A stretch of 64,000 bases of DNA from JABHGY01 sp964525185 (GTDB taxonomy: Bacteria > Fidelibacterota > Marinisomatia > Marinisomatales > UBA1611). The position numbers were made by a program, and so were the translations under genes. The notes under the pieces are model-generated. The model had not been told where the DNA came from and made no database searches. It saw nothing but the letters and a program-made list of their open reading frames with translations. The stretch covers positions 1-64,000 of the forward strand of contig CAZGFQ010000004.1 of NCBI GenBank assembly GCA_964525185.1, in the 5' to 3' direction. Below are positions 53,855-62,214 of the stretch, one piece after another; within the stretch, counting starts at the first letter, position 1; the number at the start of each line of letters is the position of its first letter.

Positions 53855-55237
53855 ATGCAAGGAAAAACATTATACGATAAATTGTGGGATATCCATTTAG
53901 TTCGATCTGATGAAAATGGATCAGATTTATTATATATAGATCGACAGCTTATACATGAAGTAACATCACCGCAAGCATTTGCAGGGTTAAAAATGAGCCA
54001 GAGGTCTCCAAGGCGACCTGACGCAATTTTGGCCGTAGCTGACCATAATATACCAACAAAAAATAGAGAAAAAGGGATCGAAGATCCTATATCTGCATTA
54101 CAGATTCAAACATTAGGCGAAAATTGTGATGAATTCAACATTCCTTATATTTCGATGGATGATGATCGACAAGGAATTGTTCATGTGGTTGGGCCCGAAC
54201 AAGGGGCAACTTTACCTGGAATGACAATCGTGTGTGGAGATTCTCATACTGCAACCCATGGTGCGTTGGGTGCATTAGCATTTGGAATTGGGACATCTGA
54301 AGTAGAGCATGTATTAGCTACTCAATGTTTGGTTCAAAAGAAAATGAAAAATATGTTAATACAAGTTGATGGAGAACTTCAAGATTGGGTGACTGCTAAA
54401 GATGTTGTATTATCAATTATAGCCAAAATTGGTACAGCTGGAGGCACAGGTTATACGATAGAATTTTCTGGTGATGCCATTACTCATATGTCGATTGAAG
54501 AACGAATGACTGTTTGTAATATGGCCATAGAAGCTGGAGCTAGAGCAGGTCTAATAGCGGTGGATCAAAAAACAATCAATTATATGGAAGGTAAACCATT
54601 TGCTCCTATAAATGAAGACTGGGAGTTAGCAAAATCATATTGGAACACATTAAAGAGTGATGAAGATGCACAATTTGACAAAATCATTACATTTAATGCA
54701 AATGACATCCAGCCACAGGTCACTTGGGGAACTTCCCCTGAATTGAGTATTAATATTCATGACAAAATTCCAACAGGAAACTCAGATTATTCTAATGCAT
54801 TAACCTATATGGGGTTAAATGAAGGTACTTCTATATCAGAATATTTATTGGATAAAATATTTATAGGATCCTGTACAAATTCTAGAATTGAAGATTTGCG
54901 TGATGCTGCAAAAGTAGTTCAAGGGAAATCCGTTGCTGAAACGATTAAACTTGCTATGGTTGTACCTGGCTCAGGGCTTGTTAAAGACCAGGCTGAATCA
55001 GAAGGGTTAGATAAAATATTTATTGCTGCAGGATTTGAATGGCGTGACCCGGGGTGTTCCATGTGTTTGGCAATGAATGCAGATCGTTTAGAAGATGGTG
55101 AAAGGTGCGCTTCAACATCCAATAGAAATTTTGAAGGCAGGCAGGGTCAAGGCGGTAGAACACATTTAGTAAGTCCAGTCATGGCAGCCGCTGCCGCAAT
55201 TAATGGATATTTTGTAGATGTAAGGGAGATGAGTTAA
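53855..55237 (+). CDS. leuC: 3-Isopropylmalate dehydratase large subunit
   Basis: The 460-residue aconitase-family protein binds a 4Fe-4S cluster with cysteines in FIGSCTNSRIEDL and DPGCSMCLAMN. VCGDSHTATHGALGALAFGIGTS is also visible. It works with LeuD. I start at MQGKTLYDKLWD (53855), because the GTG at 53849 overlaps the leuA stop. The stop overlaps the leuD ATG (TAATG). Confidence 0.96.
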   Translation: MQGKTLYDKLWDIHLVRSDENGSDLLYIDRQLIHEVTSPQAFAGLKMSQRSPRRPDAILAVADHNIPTKNREKGIEDPISALQIQTLGENCDEFNIPYISMDDDRQGIVHVVGPEQGATLPGMTIVCGDSHTATHGALGALAFGIGTSEVEHVLATQCLVQKKMKNMLIQVDGELQDWVTAKDVVLSIIAKIGTAGGTGYTIEFSGDAITHMSIEERMTVCNMAIEAGARAGLIAVDQKTINYMEGKPFAPINEDWELAKSYWNTLKSDEDAQFDKIITFNANDIQPQVTWGTSPELSINIHDKIPTGNSDYSNALTYMGLNEGTSISEYLLDKIFIGSCTNSRIEDLRDAAKVVQGKSVAETIKLAMVVPGSGLVKDQAESEGLDKIFIAAGFEWRDPGCSMCLAMNADRLEDGERCASTSNRNFEGRQGQGGRTHLVSPVMAAAAAINGYFVDVREMS

Positions 55238-55887
55238 TGGAAAAAGTTTCTATAATTGAAGGAATAGTGGCTCCTTTAGATCGCTCAAATGTGGACACAG
55301 ATGCAATTATCCCAAAACAATTTTTAAAATCCATCAAGCGAACAGGCTTTGGCGTTAATCTATTTGATGAATGGCGTTATTTAGATCATGGTGAACCAGG
55401 TATGGATTGTTCCAACCGCCCTCTAAATACAGATTTTGTATTAAATCAAACACAGTATAAAAAGGCACAGGTCTTATTGACCCGTTCGAACTTTGGATGT
55501 GGGTCGAGTAGAGAACATGCACCATGGGCTATTGTTGATTATGGTTTTAAAGCCATTTTAGCTTCAAGTTTTGCTGATATTTTTTATAATAATTGTTTTA
55601 AAAATGGGCTGTTGCCCATTGTTCTTTCAAAAGAAATAATTCAGGAATTATTTGATTTATCACAAGAAAAAACAAACTTTAAAGTGAAGATTGATTTAGA
55701 AAACCAAATGATTCATGGCACACCCGATCTATCTATTCCCTTTGAATTGGATAGTTATAGAAAATATTGTTTAATAAATGGATTAGATGAAATTGGGCAA
55801 ACATTAAAATATGGAATTTCTATAGATGATTTTGAATTGAAGCATAAAAAAAAGTTTCCATGGTTATTTACAGCATTGGACGTTTAA
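55237..55887 (+). CDS. leuD: 3-Isopropylmalate dehydratase small subunit
   Basis: The 216-residue partner of LeuC shows RSNVDTDAIIPKQFLKSIKR, the substrate-recognition loop RSNFGCGSSREHAPWAI, and FADIFYNNCFKNGLLPI. Overlap with leuC suggests translational coupling. The next gene (cimA) starts one base after its stop. Confidence 0.95.
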   Translation: MEKVSIIEGIVAPLDRSNVDTDAIIPKQFLKSIKRTGFGVNLFDEWRYLDHGEPGMDCSNRPLNTDFVLNQTQYKKAQVLLTRSNFGCGSSREHAPWAIVDYGFKAILASSFADIFYNNCFKNGLLPIVLSKEIIQELFDLSQEKTNFKVKIDLENQMIHGTPDLSIPFELDSYRKYCLINGLDEIGQTLKYGISIDDFELKHKKKFPWLFTALDV

Positions 55888-55888
55888 T

Positions 55889-57499
55889 ATGATTGAAAAT
55901 AAATCTATAGAATTATTTGATACAACTTTAAGAGATGGGACTCAAGGTGAAGGAGTAAGCTTATCTGTCGATGATAAAATTCATATTGCGAAACATTTGG
56001 ATGATTTTGGAATTGATTATATTGAAGGTGGTTGGCCCGGAAGCAATCCTAAAGATGAAGCCTTTTTCAGAAAAATTAAAAATGAATCGTTAGCAACTTC
56101 AACTATTTGCGCTTTTGGATCTACAGCGAGATTTCCAGACAAAATTGAATCAGACCCAAACCTAATTGCTTTATTAAAGGCAGAAACCAGTACTGTGTGC
56201 ATCTTTGGAAAATCATGGAATTTACACGCTGATGTTGGATTAGGGTTGTCGCGAGAAGCAAATGAAGATTTAATTTATAAATCAGTTCAATATTTAATTA
56301 ATCATGGGCGAAAAGTCATTTTTGATGCTGAACATTTTTTTGATGGATATAAAGATAATTCAGACTTTGCACTAAAAATGATATTAGCTGCAGAATCAGC
56401 GGGAGCTCAAACTATTGTTTTATGTGATACGAATGGTGGCTCGCTTCCATCTGAAATAGAATCAATCATTAAAACTGTAAAGAATAATATTCATCTCCCT
56501 TTAGGCATTCATGCGCATAATGATAGTGAACTAGCAGTTTCAAATACCTTAACTGCCGTGCAATCTGGAGTAACCCATGTGCAGGGGACAATTAATGGTG
56601 TAGGGGAAAGATGTGGAAATGCGAATCTGTGTAGTATTATTCCAAATCTTATTTTAAAGATGGGAAAAAGCACTACAAAACAATTGGATTTAACCCGAGT
56701 GACACCATTGTCTCATTATGTATCAGAGGTAATGAACTTGAGACCAAATCATCGTGCTGCTTATGTTGGGAAATCAGCTTTTGCTCATAAAGGTGGCATT
56801 CATGTGAGTGCTGTATTAAAAGATAGTAGAATGTATGAACATATTGAACCTGAAAAAGTTGGAGCTCACCAACGTGTTCTCATATCGGAATTATCTGGGC
56901 AAAGTAATGTTAGGTTTAAAGCAAAAGAATTAGGTATTTCTTTAAATGGAGATAAATCGTTAACGAAGAATGTTGTAACCCGAATTAAAGATTTAGAAAA
57001 TGAAGGATACCAATTTGATGGAGCAGAAGCATCATTTGAACTGATACTGAAAGAACAAATGGGCGAATTCAAACCATTTTTTGATGTTGTAGATTCTAGG
57101 ATTCATATTAGTTATGATGAGGATGGCCATCGAATGGCAGATGCAATGTTGAAAGTTTCTGTAGACGGAGAAATTGAACACACCGCAGCAGATGGGGTGG
57201 GACCTGTTAATGCCCTTAGCCAAGCCCTGCGAAAAGCGTTAATCCGGTTTTATCCTGAAATCGCTACAGTTAAATTGCTGGACTATAAAGTACGTGTTTT
57301 GAATGAAAGTGCAGGAACAGAAGCTAAAGTTCGTGTTTTGATTGAAAGTAGTGATGGTGAAAATTATTGGTCTACTGTTGGAGTATCCCAAAATATTATT
57401 GAAGCCAGTTGGCAAGCATTAAGTGATAGTTTGAATTACAAATTGTACCAAATACAATTAAAAAATAAGTTAAGAAAGATTAAAAGATATGAGCGGTGA
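55889..57499 (+). CDS. cimA: (R)-Citramalate synthase
   Basis: The 536-residue protein is the CimA branch of the LeuA-like family: LFDTTLRDGTQGEGVSLSVD, YIEGGWPGSNPKDEAFF, GIHAHNDSELAVSNTL and NGVGERCGNANLCSIIPNL. CimA condenses pyruvate and acetyl-CoA to citramalate, which LeuCD and LeuB turn into 2-oxobutyrate for isoleucine. This bypasses threonine deaminase, and no ilvA is seen here. A C-terminal regulatory dimer domain is present. It overlaps ilvE by 11 bp. Confidence 0.93.
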   Translation: MIENKSIELFDTTLRDGTQGEGVSLSVDDKIHIAKHLDDFGIDYIEGGWPGSNPKDEAFFRKIKNESLATSTICAFGSTARFPDKIESDPNLIALLKAETSTVCIFGKSWNLHADVGLGLSREANEDLIYKSVQYLINHGRKVIFDAEHFFDGYKDNSDFALKMILAAESAGAQTIVLCDTNGGSLPSEIESIIKTVKNNIHLPLGIHAHNDSELAVSNTLTAVQSGVTHVQGTINGVGERCGNANLCSIIPNLILKMGKSTTKQLDLTRVTPLSHYVSEVMNLRPNHRAAYVGKSAFAHKGGIHVSAVLKDSRMYEHIEPEKVGAHQRVLISELSGQSNVRFKAKELGISLNGDKSLTKNVVTRIKDLENEGYQFDGAEASFELILKEQMGEFKPFFDVVDSRIHISYDEDGHRMADAMLKVSVDGEIEHTAADGVGPVNALSQALRKALIRFYPEIATVKLLDYKVRVLNESAGTEAKVRVLIESSDGENYWSTVGVSQNIIEASWQALSDSLNYKLYQIQLKNKLRKIKRYER

Positions 57500-58409
57500 A
57501 ACTAAATATCTATGGATGGATGGAGAATTAAAGCATTGGAATGATGGAAGTATTCATGTGATGTCTCATGCCCTTCATTATGGGAGTTCGTTTTTTGAAG
57601 GAATCAAATGTTATGAAACAAGTCAAGGCCCTGCAGTTTTTCGTCTTAAAGAGCATATGATACGTCTTCACGAATCAGCTTCTATTTATAATATGTCTCT
57701 ACCTTTTAGCGTTGATGAATTAGTTAAAGCGGTTGAAGACTTAATAAAAGCAAATCATTTAAAAAGTTGTTATATCCGGCCCGTAGCTTTTTACGGGTAT
57801 GACACATTGGGAGTTCATCCGAAAAAGTGTCCGGTTCAAATAGCTATTGCTACATTTGATTGGGGGGCATATTTAGGTGAAGGTGCAATAGAAAATGGAG
57901 TGCGGGTCACAGTGTCTCCATGGCGCAAATTCCATTCAAGTTCATTACCAACAATTGCAAAAGCCGGTGGCCAATACTTAAATTCAATATTAGCGGCACA
58001 AGACGCACAAGAAAAAGGATATGATGAAGGATTACTTTTAAATGGTGATGGAAATATTGCTGAAGGGGCTGGACAAAATATATTTATTGTTAAAAATAAT
58101 GAAATTTATACGAATGCAGAAGATTCTAGTATTTTAATGGGAATTACGAGGGAAACAATCATTCAATTATTAACAGACCTTGAATATAAAATTCATATTG
58201 GGAAATTATCACTTGGTCAACTTTTTAATGCTGACGAAGCCTTTTTTACAGGTACGGCGTCTGAAGTAACACCCATTCGAGAAGTAGATAAACGTTTGAT
58301 CCGTCATGGAAAACCTGGTGCAATTACCAAACTAATCCAAGAAACATATTTTAATGTTATAAAAGGTAGAAATAATAAATATGATGACTGGTTAACCTAT
58401 ATAAAGTAA
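57489..58409 (+). CDS. ilvE: Branched-chain amino acid aminotransferase
   Basis: The 306-residue class IV PLP enzyme carries out the last step to valine, leucine and isoleucine. Motifs are SHALHYGSSFFEGIKCYET, the PLP Lys in TIAKAGGQYLNSILAAQDA, LNGDGNIAEGAGQNIFIV and FFTGTASEVTPIREVD. It closes the ten-gene operon. An 85-bp gap follows before the next gene. Confidence 0.95.
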   Translation: MSGETKYLWMDGELKHWNDGSIHVMSHALHYGSSFFEGIKCYETSQGPAVFRLKEHMIRLHESASIYNMSLPFSVDELVKAVEDLIKANHLKSCYIRPVAFYGYDTLGVHPKKCPVQIAIATFDWGAYLGEGAIENGVRVTVSPWRKFHSSSLPTIAKAGGQYLNSILAAQDAQEKGYDEGLLLNGDGNIAEGAGQNIFIVKNNEIYTNAEDSSILMGITRETIIQLLTDLEYKIHIGKLSLGQLFNADEAFFTGTASEVTPIREVDKRLIRHGKPGAITKLIQETYFNVIKGRNNKYDDWLTYIK

Positions 58410-58494
58410 GTATTTATTAATTATAGAATTGTTTTGTCCCCTATACCACATGTCATAAATTGTATCTTTAATAATACTTGCAAGATACAAATAA

Positions 58495-58902
58495 ATGTCA
58501 AATCCAATCATCACTAAACGATTCCATTTCTGTGCTGCCCATCAATATGGACAGAGAGATTGGCCTCAAGAAAAAAATATTCAAATTTTTGGAAAAGATG
58601 CGAAAGTTCATGGGCATAATTACACCCTTGAAGTCAGTGTAACGGGTGCTATAAACACAGAAACTGGGTGGCTTATTGATCTAGGACATTTAAAAAATAT
58701 TGTTAATGAGAATGTCATTAAAGTATTAGATCATAGTCGCATTGAGAGTGATATATCTTGGTTTAAAAATAAACAGCCATCATCAGAAAATATGGTCATA
58801 TTTATTTGGTCTCAAATTAATAAAGATTTGAAAGAAGGATATCTGCACCGCATTCGATTAATCGAAACTGAAACAATTTTTACAGATTATTATGGAGATT
58901 GA
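58495..58902 (+). CDS. QueD/PTPS-family protein with Cys-to-Asp change in the active-site motif
   Basis: The 135-residue protein has the 6-pyruvoyl/carboxy-tetrahydropterin synthase fold. Zinc histidines are in FHFCAAHQY and KVHGHNYTLEV, and the C-terminal Glu is in RLIETETIF. QueD enzymes have CxxxHGH; here the same positions read DAKVHGH, so the catalytic Cys is Asp. The only Cys is in FHFCAAH. PTPS-III paralogs with an acidic residue near this site can replace dihydroneopterin aldolase in folate synthesis. Its neighbours are yhhQ and folE. Family confidence is high; the reaction is unsure. Confidence 0.82.
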   Translation: MSNPIITKRFHFCAAHQYGQRDWPQEKNIQIFGKDAKVHGHNYTLEVSVTGAINTETGWLIDLGHLKNIVNENVIKVLDHSRIESDISWFKNKQPSSENMVIFIWSQINKDLKEGYLHRIRLIETETIFTDYYGD

Positions 58903-58905
58903 TTT

Positions 58906-59601
58906 TTGAAATTTAGTGATCGTTTTTACCTGATTTTAGCTGGAATATTTATTTCTTCCTTAATTACGGCTAATTTAATTTTTCAGAAATTTTTTACATG
59001 GTCACCGTTTGGAATTTATACTTTTGAATTATCCGTTGGCATTCTACCGTATCCAATTACATTTTTATGCACTGATTTAATTTCTGAATTGTATGGGAAA
59101 AAGAAGGCAGACCAAGTTGTATTAGCCGGATTAATTTCAAGTGTATTTGTAATGGGGGTAGTTCTATTAGCAAATGCGATGGAATCAACCATATGGTCTC
59201 CAGTAAATGACAGTGTATTTAATCAAGTGTTTGGTCTTTTTGGACCCGCAGTATTTGCGTCCATGATTGCCTATTTGATTGCACAATTTATTGATATTAG
59301 GGTTTTTCACTTTTGGAAACGTTTGACAAAAGGGAAGCATTTATGGCTTAGAAATAACGGGTCAACAATTGTATCACAATTAGTAGACACATCATCGGTA
59401 TTATTCTTATTATGTTTTTCAAATGTTATAGAATGGCAAAAATTTTGGCCTTTATTAATGAATGGATTTTTATTCAAAATGTTAGTTGCATTATTTGATA
59501 CTCCATTATTTTATTTAGGAGTATGGTTATTGAAGGATAAAATTCATGAAGATCCTGATGAACTAACTTGGGCAGGGTCGATTGAAGGGGGAGAAAAATA
59601 A
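58906..59601 (+). CDS. yhhQ: YhhQ-family queuosine precursor transporter
   Basis: The 231-residue membrane protein has about six helices and the VUT/YhhQ signature: FELSVGILPYPITFLCTDLI, SELYGKKKADQVVLAG and IAQFIDIRVFHFWKRL, then WLRNNGSTIVSQLVDTSSVL. These carry queuosine precursors such as preQ0, preQ1 or queuine. The start is a TTG at 58906 with GGAGATTGATTT upstream. It lies between the PTPS gene (3 bp) and folE (TAATG overlap), so all three are co-translated. Confidence 0.9.
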   Translation: MKFSDRFYLILAGIFISSLITANLIFQKFFTWSPFGIYTFELSVGILPYPITFLCTDLISELYGKKKADQVVLAGLISSVFVMGVVLLANAMESTIWSPVNDSVFNQVFGLFGPAVFASMIAYLIAQFIDIRVFHFWKRLTKGKHLWLRNNGSTIVSQLVDTSSVLFLLCFSNVIEWQKFWPLLMNGFLFKMLVALFDTPLFYLGVWLLKDKIHEDPDELTWAGSIEGGEK

Positions 59602-60176
59602 TGAATGTTAAAAATAAAAAAATAATCGAATCTTTAACTTATGATTTATTGAAAGAAATAGGAGAAGATCCAAGTCGAGAAGGATTGCTGAAAACGCCAG
59701 AACGCGTTTCTAAAGCTTGGGAATATTTTTCTCAGGGCTATAAGCTATCAATAGATGAAGTAATTAATAATGCTATCTTTACAGAATCATCTGAAGATAT
59801 GGTGATCGTTCGTGATATCGAATTTTTTAGTTTTTGTGAACACCATTTATTACCATTCTTTGGAAAAGCGCATGTTGGTTATTTACCTAATGGTAAAATA
59901 ATTGGATTATCTAAAATCCCGAGAATTATAGACATGTTTTCAAGAAGACTCCAAGTACAAGAACGGTTAACTCACCAAGTAGCAGAAACATTGAATGATG
60001 TTTTGTCACCGCGCGGTGTAGCTGTAGTAATGGAAGGGAGACATATGTGTATGCAAATGCGTGGAGTCGAAAAACAGAATAGTTTTGCATCAACATCTTC
60101 TATGATTGGACAGTTTAGAAAATCAGCTGAAACTCGTTCAGAATTTTTAAGCATTATTGGAACAAAGTCTCTATAA
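59601..60176 (+). CDS. folE: GTP cyclohydrolase I
   Basis: The 191-residue enzyme opens GTP to 7,8-dihydroneopterin triphosphate, the shared precursor of folate, biopterin and queuosine. Zinc ligands are in FCEHHLLPFFGKAHVGYLP and MEGRHMCMQMRGVEKQNS. RIIDMFSRRLQVQERLT is the substrate region. The ATG overlaps the yhhQ stop. Only five bases separate it from lpdA. Confidence 0.96.
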   Translation: MNVKNKKIIESLTYDLLKEIGEDPSREGLLKTPERVSKAWEYFSQGYKLSIDEVINNAIFTESSEDMVIVRDIEFFSFCEHHLLPFFGKAHVGYLPNGKIIGLSKIPRIIDMFSRRLQVQERLTHQVAETLNDVLSPRGVAVVMEGRHMCMQMRGVEKQNSFASTSSMIGQFRKSAETRSEFLSIIGTKSL

Positions 60177-60181
60177 ATAAA

Positions 60182-61564
60182 ATGAAAAATCAATATAATT
60201 GCGTTGTTTTGGGAGGTGGACCCGGAGGATATGTTGCAGCTATTCGTGCTTCACAACTTGGGCTAAAGACGGCAATAATCGAAAAAGATAAACTTGGAGG
60301 TATTTGCCTAAATTGGGGTTGTATCCCAACTAAAGCATTATTAAAAAATGCCGAAGTATTACACACAATTAAAAATAGTAAAAAATATGGCATTAATGTT
60401 GATGGCTTTTCTGTTGATTTCCCAGCAAATATAAAACGCAGTCGCCAAGTATCTGAACGATTATCAAAAGGTATTGGTTTTTTGATGAAGAAAAACAATA
60501 TTGAGCATATAGTTGGCAATGGGAAATTAATTGATTCAAATACTCTATTAATTGATGATAGTAAAAAAGTAACAGCTGATTATATCATTATTGCTACTGG
60601 CGCACGCCCCAGATCATTCCCAAATATGAAGGTAGATGGCGATAGAATCATCGGATCTAAACAAGCCATGTTATTGGATAAACCTCCTAAAGATATGATT
60701 GTTATTGGGTCGGGAGCAATTGGATCAGAGTTTGCCTATTATTATAATGTATTTGGCACAAAAATTCATTTGGTAGAAATGATGGATAGAGTGCTTCCGC
60801 TTGAAGATAAGGATGTTTCAAAGGTTATTGAAAATTCCTTTAAAAAAGCAGGAATGAAAATATATACATCTACAACAGTAAGCAAAATTGAAGTACTAAA
60901 AACAAAAGTTAAAGTTTATACAGAATGTAATGGAAAGAATAAAATATTAGAGGGAGAAAAAGCATTATTAGCTGTTGGTGTTACAGGGAATATAGAAAAT
61001 ATTGGGTTAAAGAAAGTTGGTATTAAATCAGAAAAAGGTTCCATTCTCATTAATGAATTTAATCAAACAAATATATCGAATATTTATGCCATTGGTGATG
61101 TTTCAGGTCCGCCATGGTTAGCTCATGTTGCTTCTGCCCAAGGACATGTTGCCGCTGAACATATTGCATCACATTCCACACTCCCAGTTGATTATTCAAA
61201 TATTCCTGGTTGTACTTATTGTCAACCGCAAGTAGGGTCCATAGGTTTGACGGAGGAGCAAGCTGTTGAGCAAGAGTTTGATGTAAAGGTTGGTAAATTT
61301 GAATTTCGAGCAAGCGGGAAAGCAATGGCTACAGGCGATACTGTAGGGTTTGTAAAACTTATTTTTGATAAAAAGTATGGTGAACTATTAGGCGCACATA
61401 TTGTTGGTTCCGAAGCAACTGAACTCATTGCGGAATTAGGGCTGGCTAAAGCGCTTGAATCAACATGGGAAGAGTTAGCATTAACTATTCATGCACATCC
61501 TACATTATCTGAGGCTATAATGGAAGCGGCCTTAGATGCATTTACCGGATCCATACATCAATGA
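60182..61564 (+). CDS. lpdA: Dihydrolipoamide dehydrogenase (E3)
   Basis: The 460-residue flavoprotein reoxidises dihydrolipoyl groups of 2-oxoacid dehydrogenases. FAD motif VVLGGGPGGYVAAIRASQLG, redox disulfide in GGICLNWGCIPTKAL, NAD motif VIGSGAIGSEFAYYYNVFG, YAIGDVSGPPWLAHVASAQG and C-terminal HAHPTLSEAIMEA with the active-site His. It overlaps lipB by ATGA. Confidence 0.95.
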   Translation: MKNQYNCVVLGGGPGGYVAAIRASQLGLKTAIIEKDKLGGICLNWGCIPTKALLKNAEVLHTIKNSKKYGINVDGFSVDFPANIKRSRQVSERLSKGIGFLMKKNNIEHIVGNGKLIDSNTLLIDDSKKVTADYIIIATGARPRSFPNMKVDGDRIIGSKQAMLLDKPPKDMIVIGSGAIGSEFAYYYNVFGTKIHLVEMMDRVLPLEDKDVSKVIENSFKKAGMKIYTSTTVSKIEVLKTKVKVYTECNGKNKILEGEKALLAVGVTGNIENIGLKKVGIKSEKGSILINEFNQTNISNIYAIGDVSGPPWLAHVASAQGHVAAEHIASHSTLPVDYSNIPGCTYCQPQVGSIGLTEEQAVEQEFDVKVGKFEFRASGKAMATGDTVGFVKLIFDKKYGELLGAHIVGSEATELIAELGLAKALESTWEELALTIHAHPTLSEAIMEAALDAFTGSIHQ

Positions 61565-62214
61565 TTAACTCAGAAATTGGTAAAATTGATATTTTAGATT
61601 TAGGGGTATGTCCCTACAAAAATGTTTGGGCTATGCAAAAAGAACTCCAACAAAAAAGAATCAATGGAACTATTGAAGATACACTGATTCTCGTGGAGCA
61701 TGAACCTGTTTACACGCTAGGAAAAAATGCAAACAAGAACCATTTACTTCAAAACAGAGATAAATCAGTTAAAGTATATAATATTGAACGTGGAGGCGAT
61801 ATTACGTACCACGGTCCAGGGCAATTGGTGGGGTATCCCATTTTAGATTTATCCAATTATCAAAAAAGCGTTAGTTGGTATATGCGGAAGCTAGAACAAG
61901 TCATTATTGACCTTATGAAGCATTATGGAATTAATGCTAAAAGAAATAAAGGGTTAACAGGTGTATGGGTTGGAGATGAAAAAATTGCCGCATTGGGGGT
62001 TCGGATTAGTCGTTGGGTAACAATGCATGGTTTTTCACTTAATGTTAATACAGATTTACGTTTCTATGATGGCATTATTCCTTGTGGAATTTTAGAATAT
62101 AGCGTAACAAGTATGGAAGAAATTTTATCTCGAAGCATAAATGTTTCTACAGTAAAACCCAATCTAATTAAGATATTTAATACACAATTTTCAAAGGAGA
62201 AGGTGAATGCCTAG
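61561..62214 (+). CDS. lipB: Lipoyl (octanoyl) transferase
   Basis: The 217-residue enzyme moves octanoyl groups from ACP to lipoyl domains. Motifs are RGGDITYHGPGQLVGYPILD, the catalytic Lys in VGDEKIAALGVRISRWVTMHG, and the catalytic Cys in IIPCGILEYSVTSMEE. It lies between lpdA and E1 with overlaps on both sides, so lipoylation and the dehydrogenase are expressed together. No lipA is in the window. Confidence 0.95.
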   Translation: MINSEIGKIDILDLGVCPYKNVWAMQKELQQKRINGTIEDTLILVEHEPVYTLGKNANKNHLLQNRDKSVKVYNIERGGDITYHGPGQLVGYPILDLSNYQKSVSWYMRKLEQVIIDLMKHYGINAKRNKGLTGVWVGDEKIAALGVRISRWVTMHGFSLNVNTDLRFYDGIIPCGILEYSVTSMEEILSRSINVSTVKPNLIKIFNTQFSKEKVNA

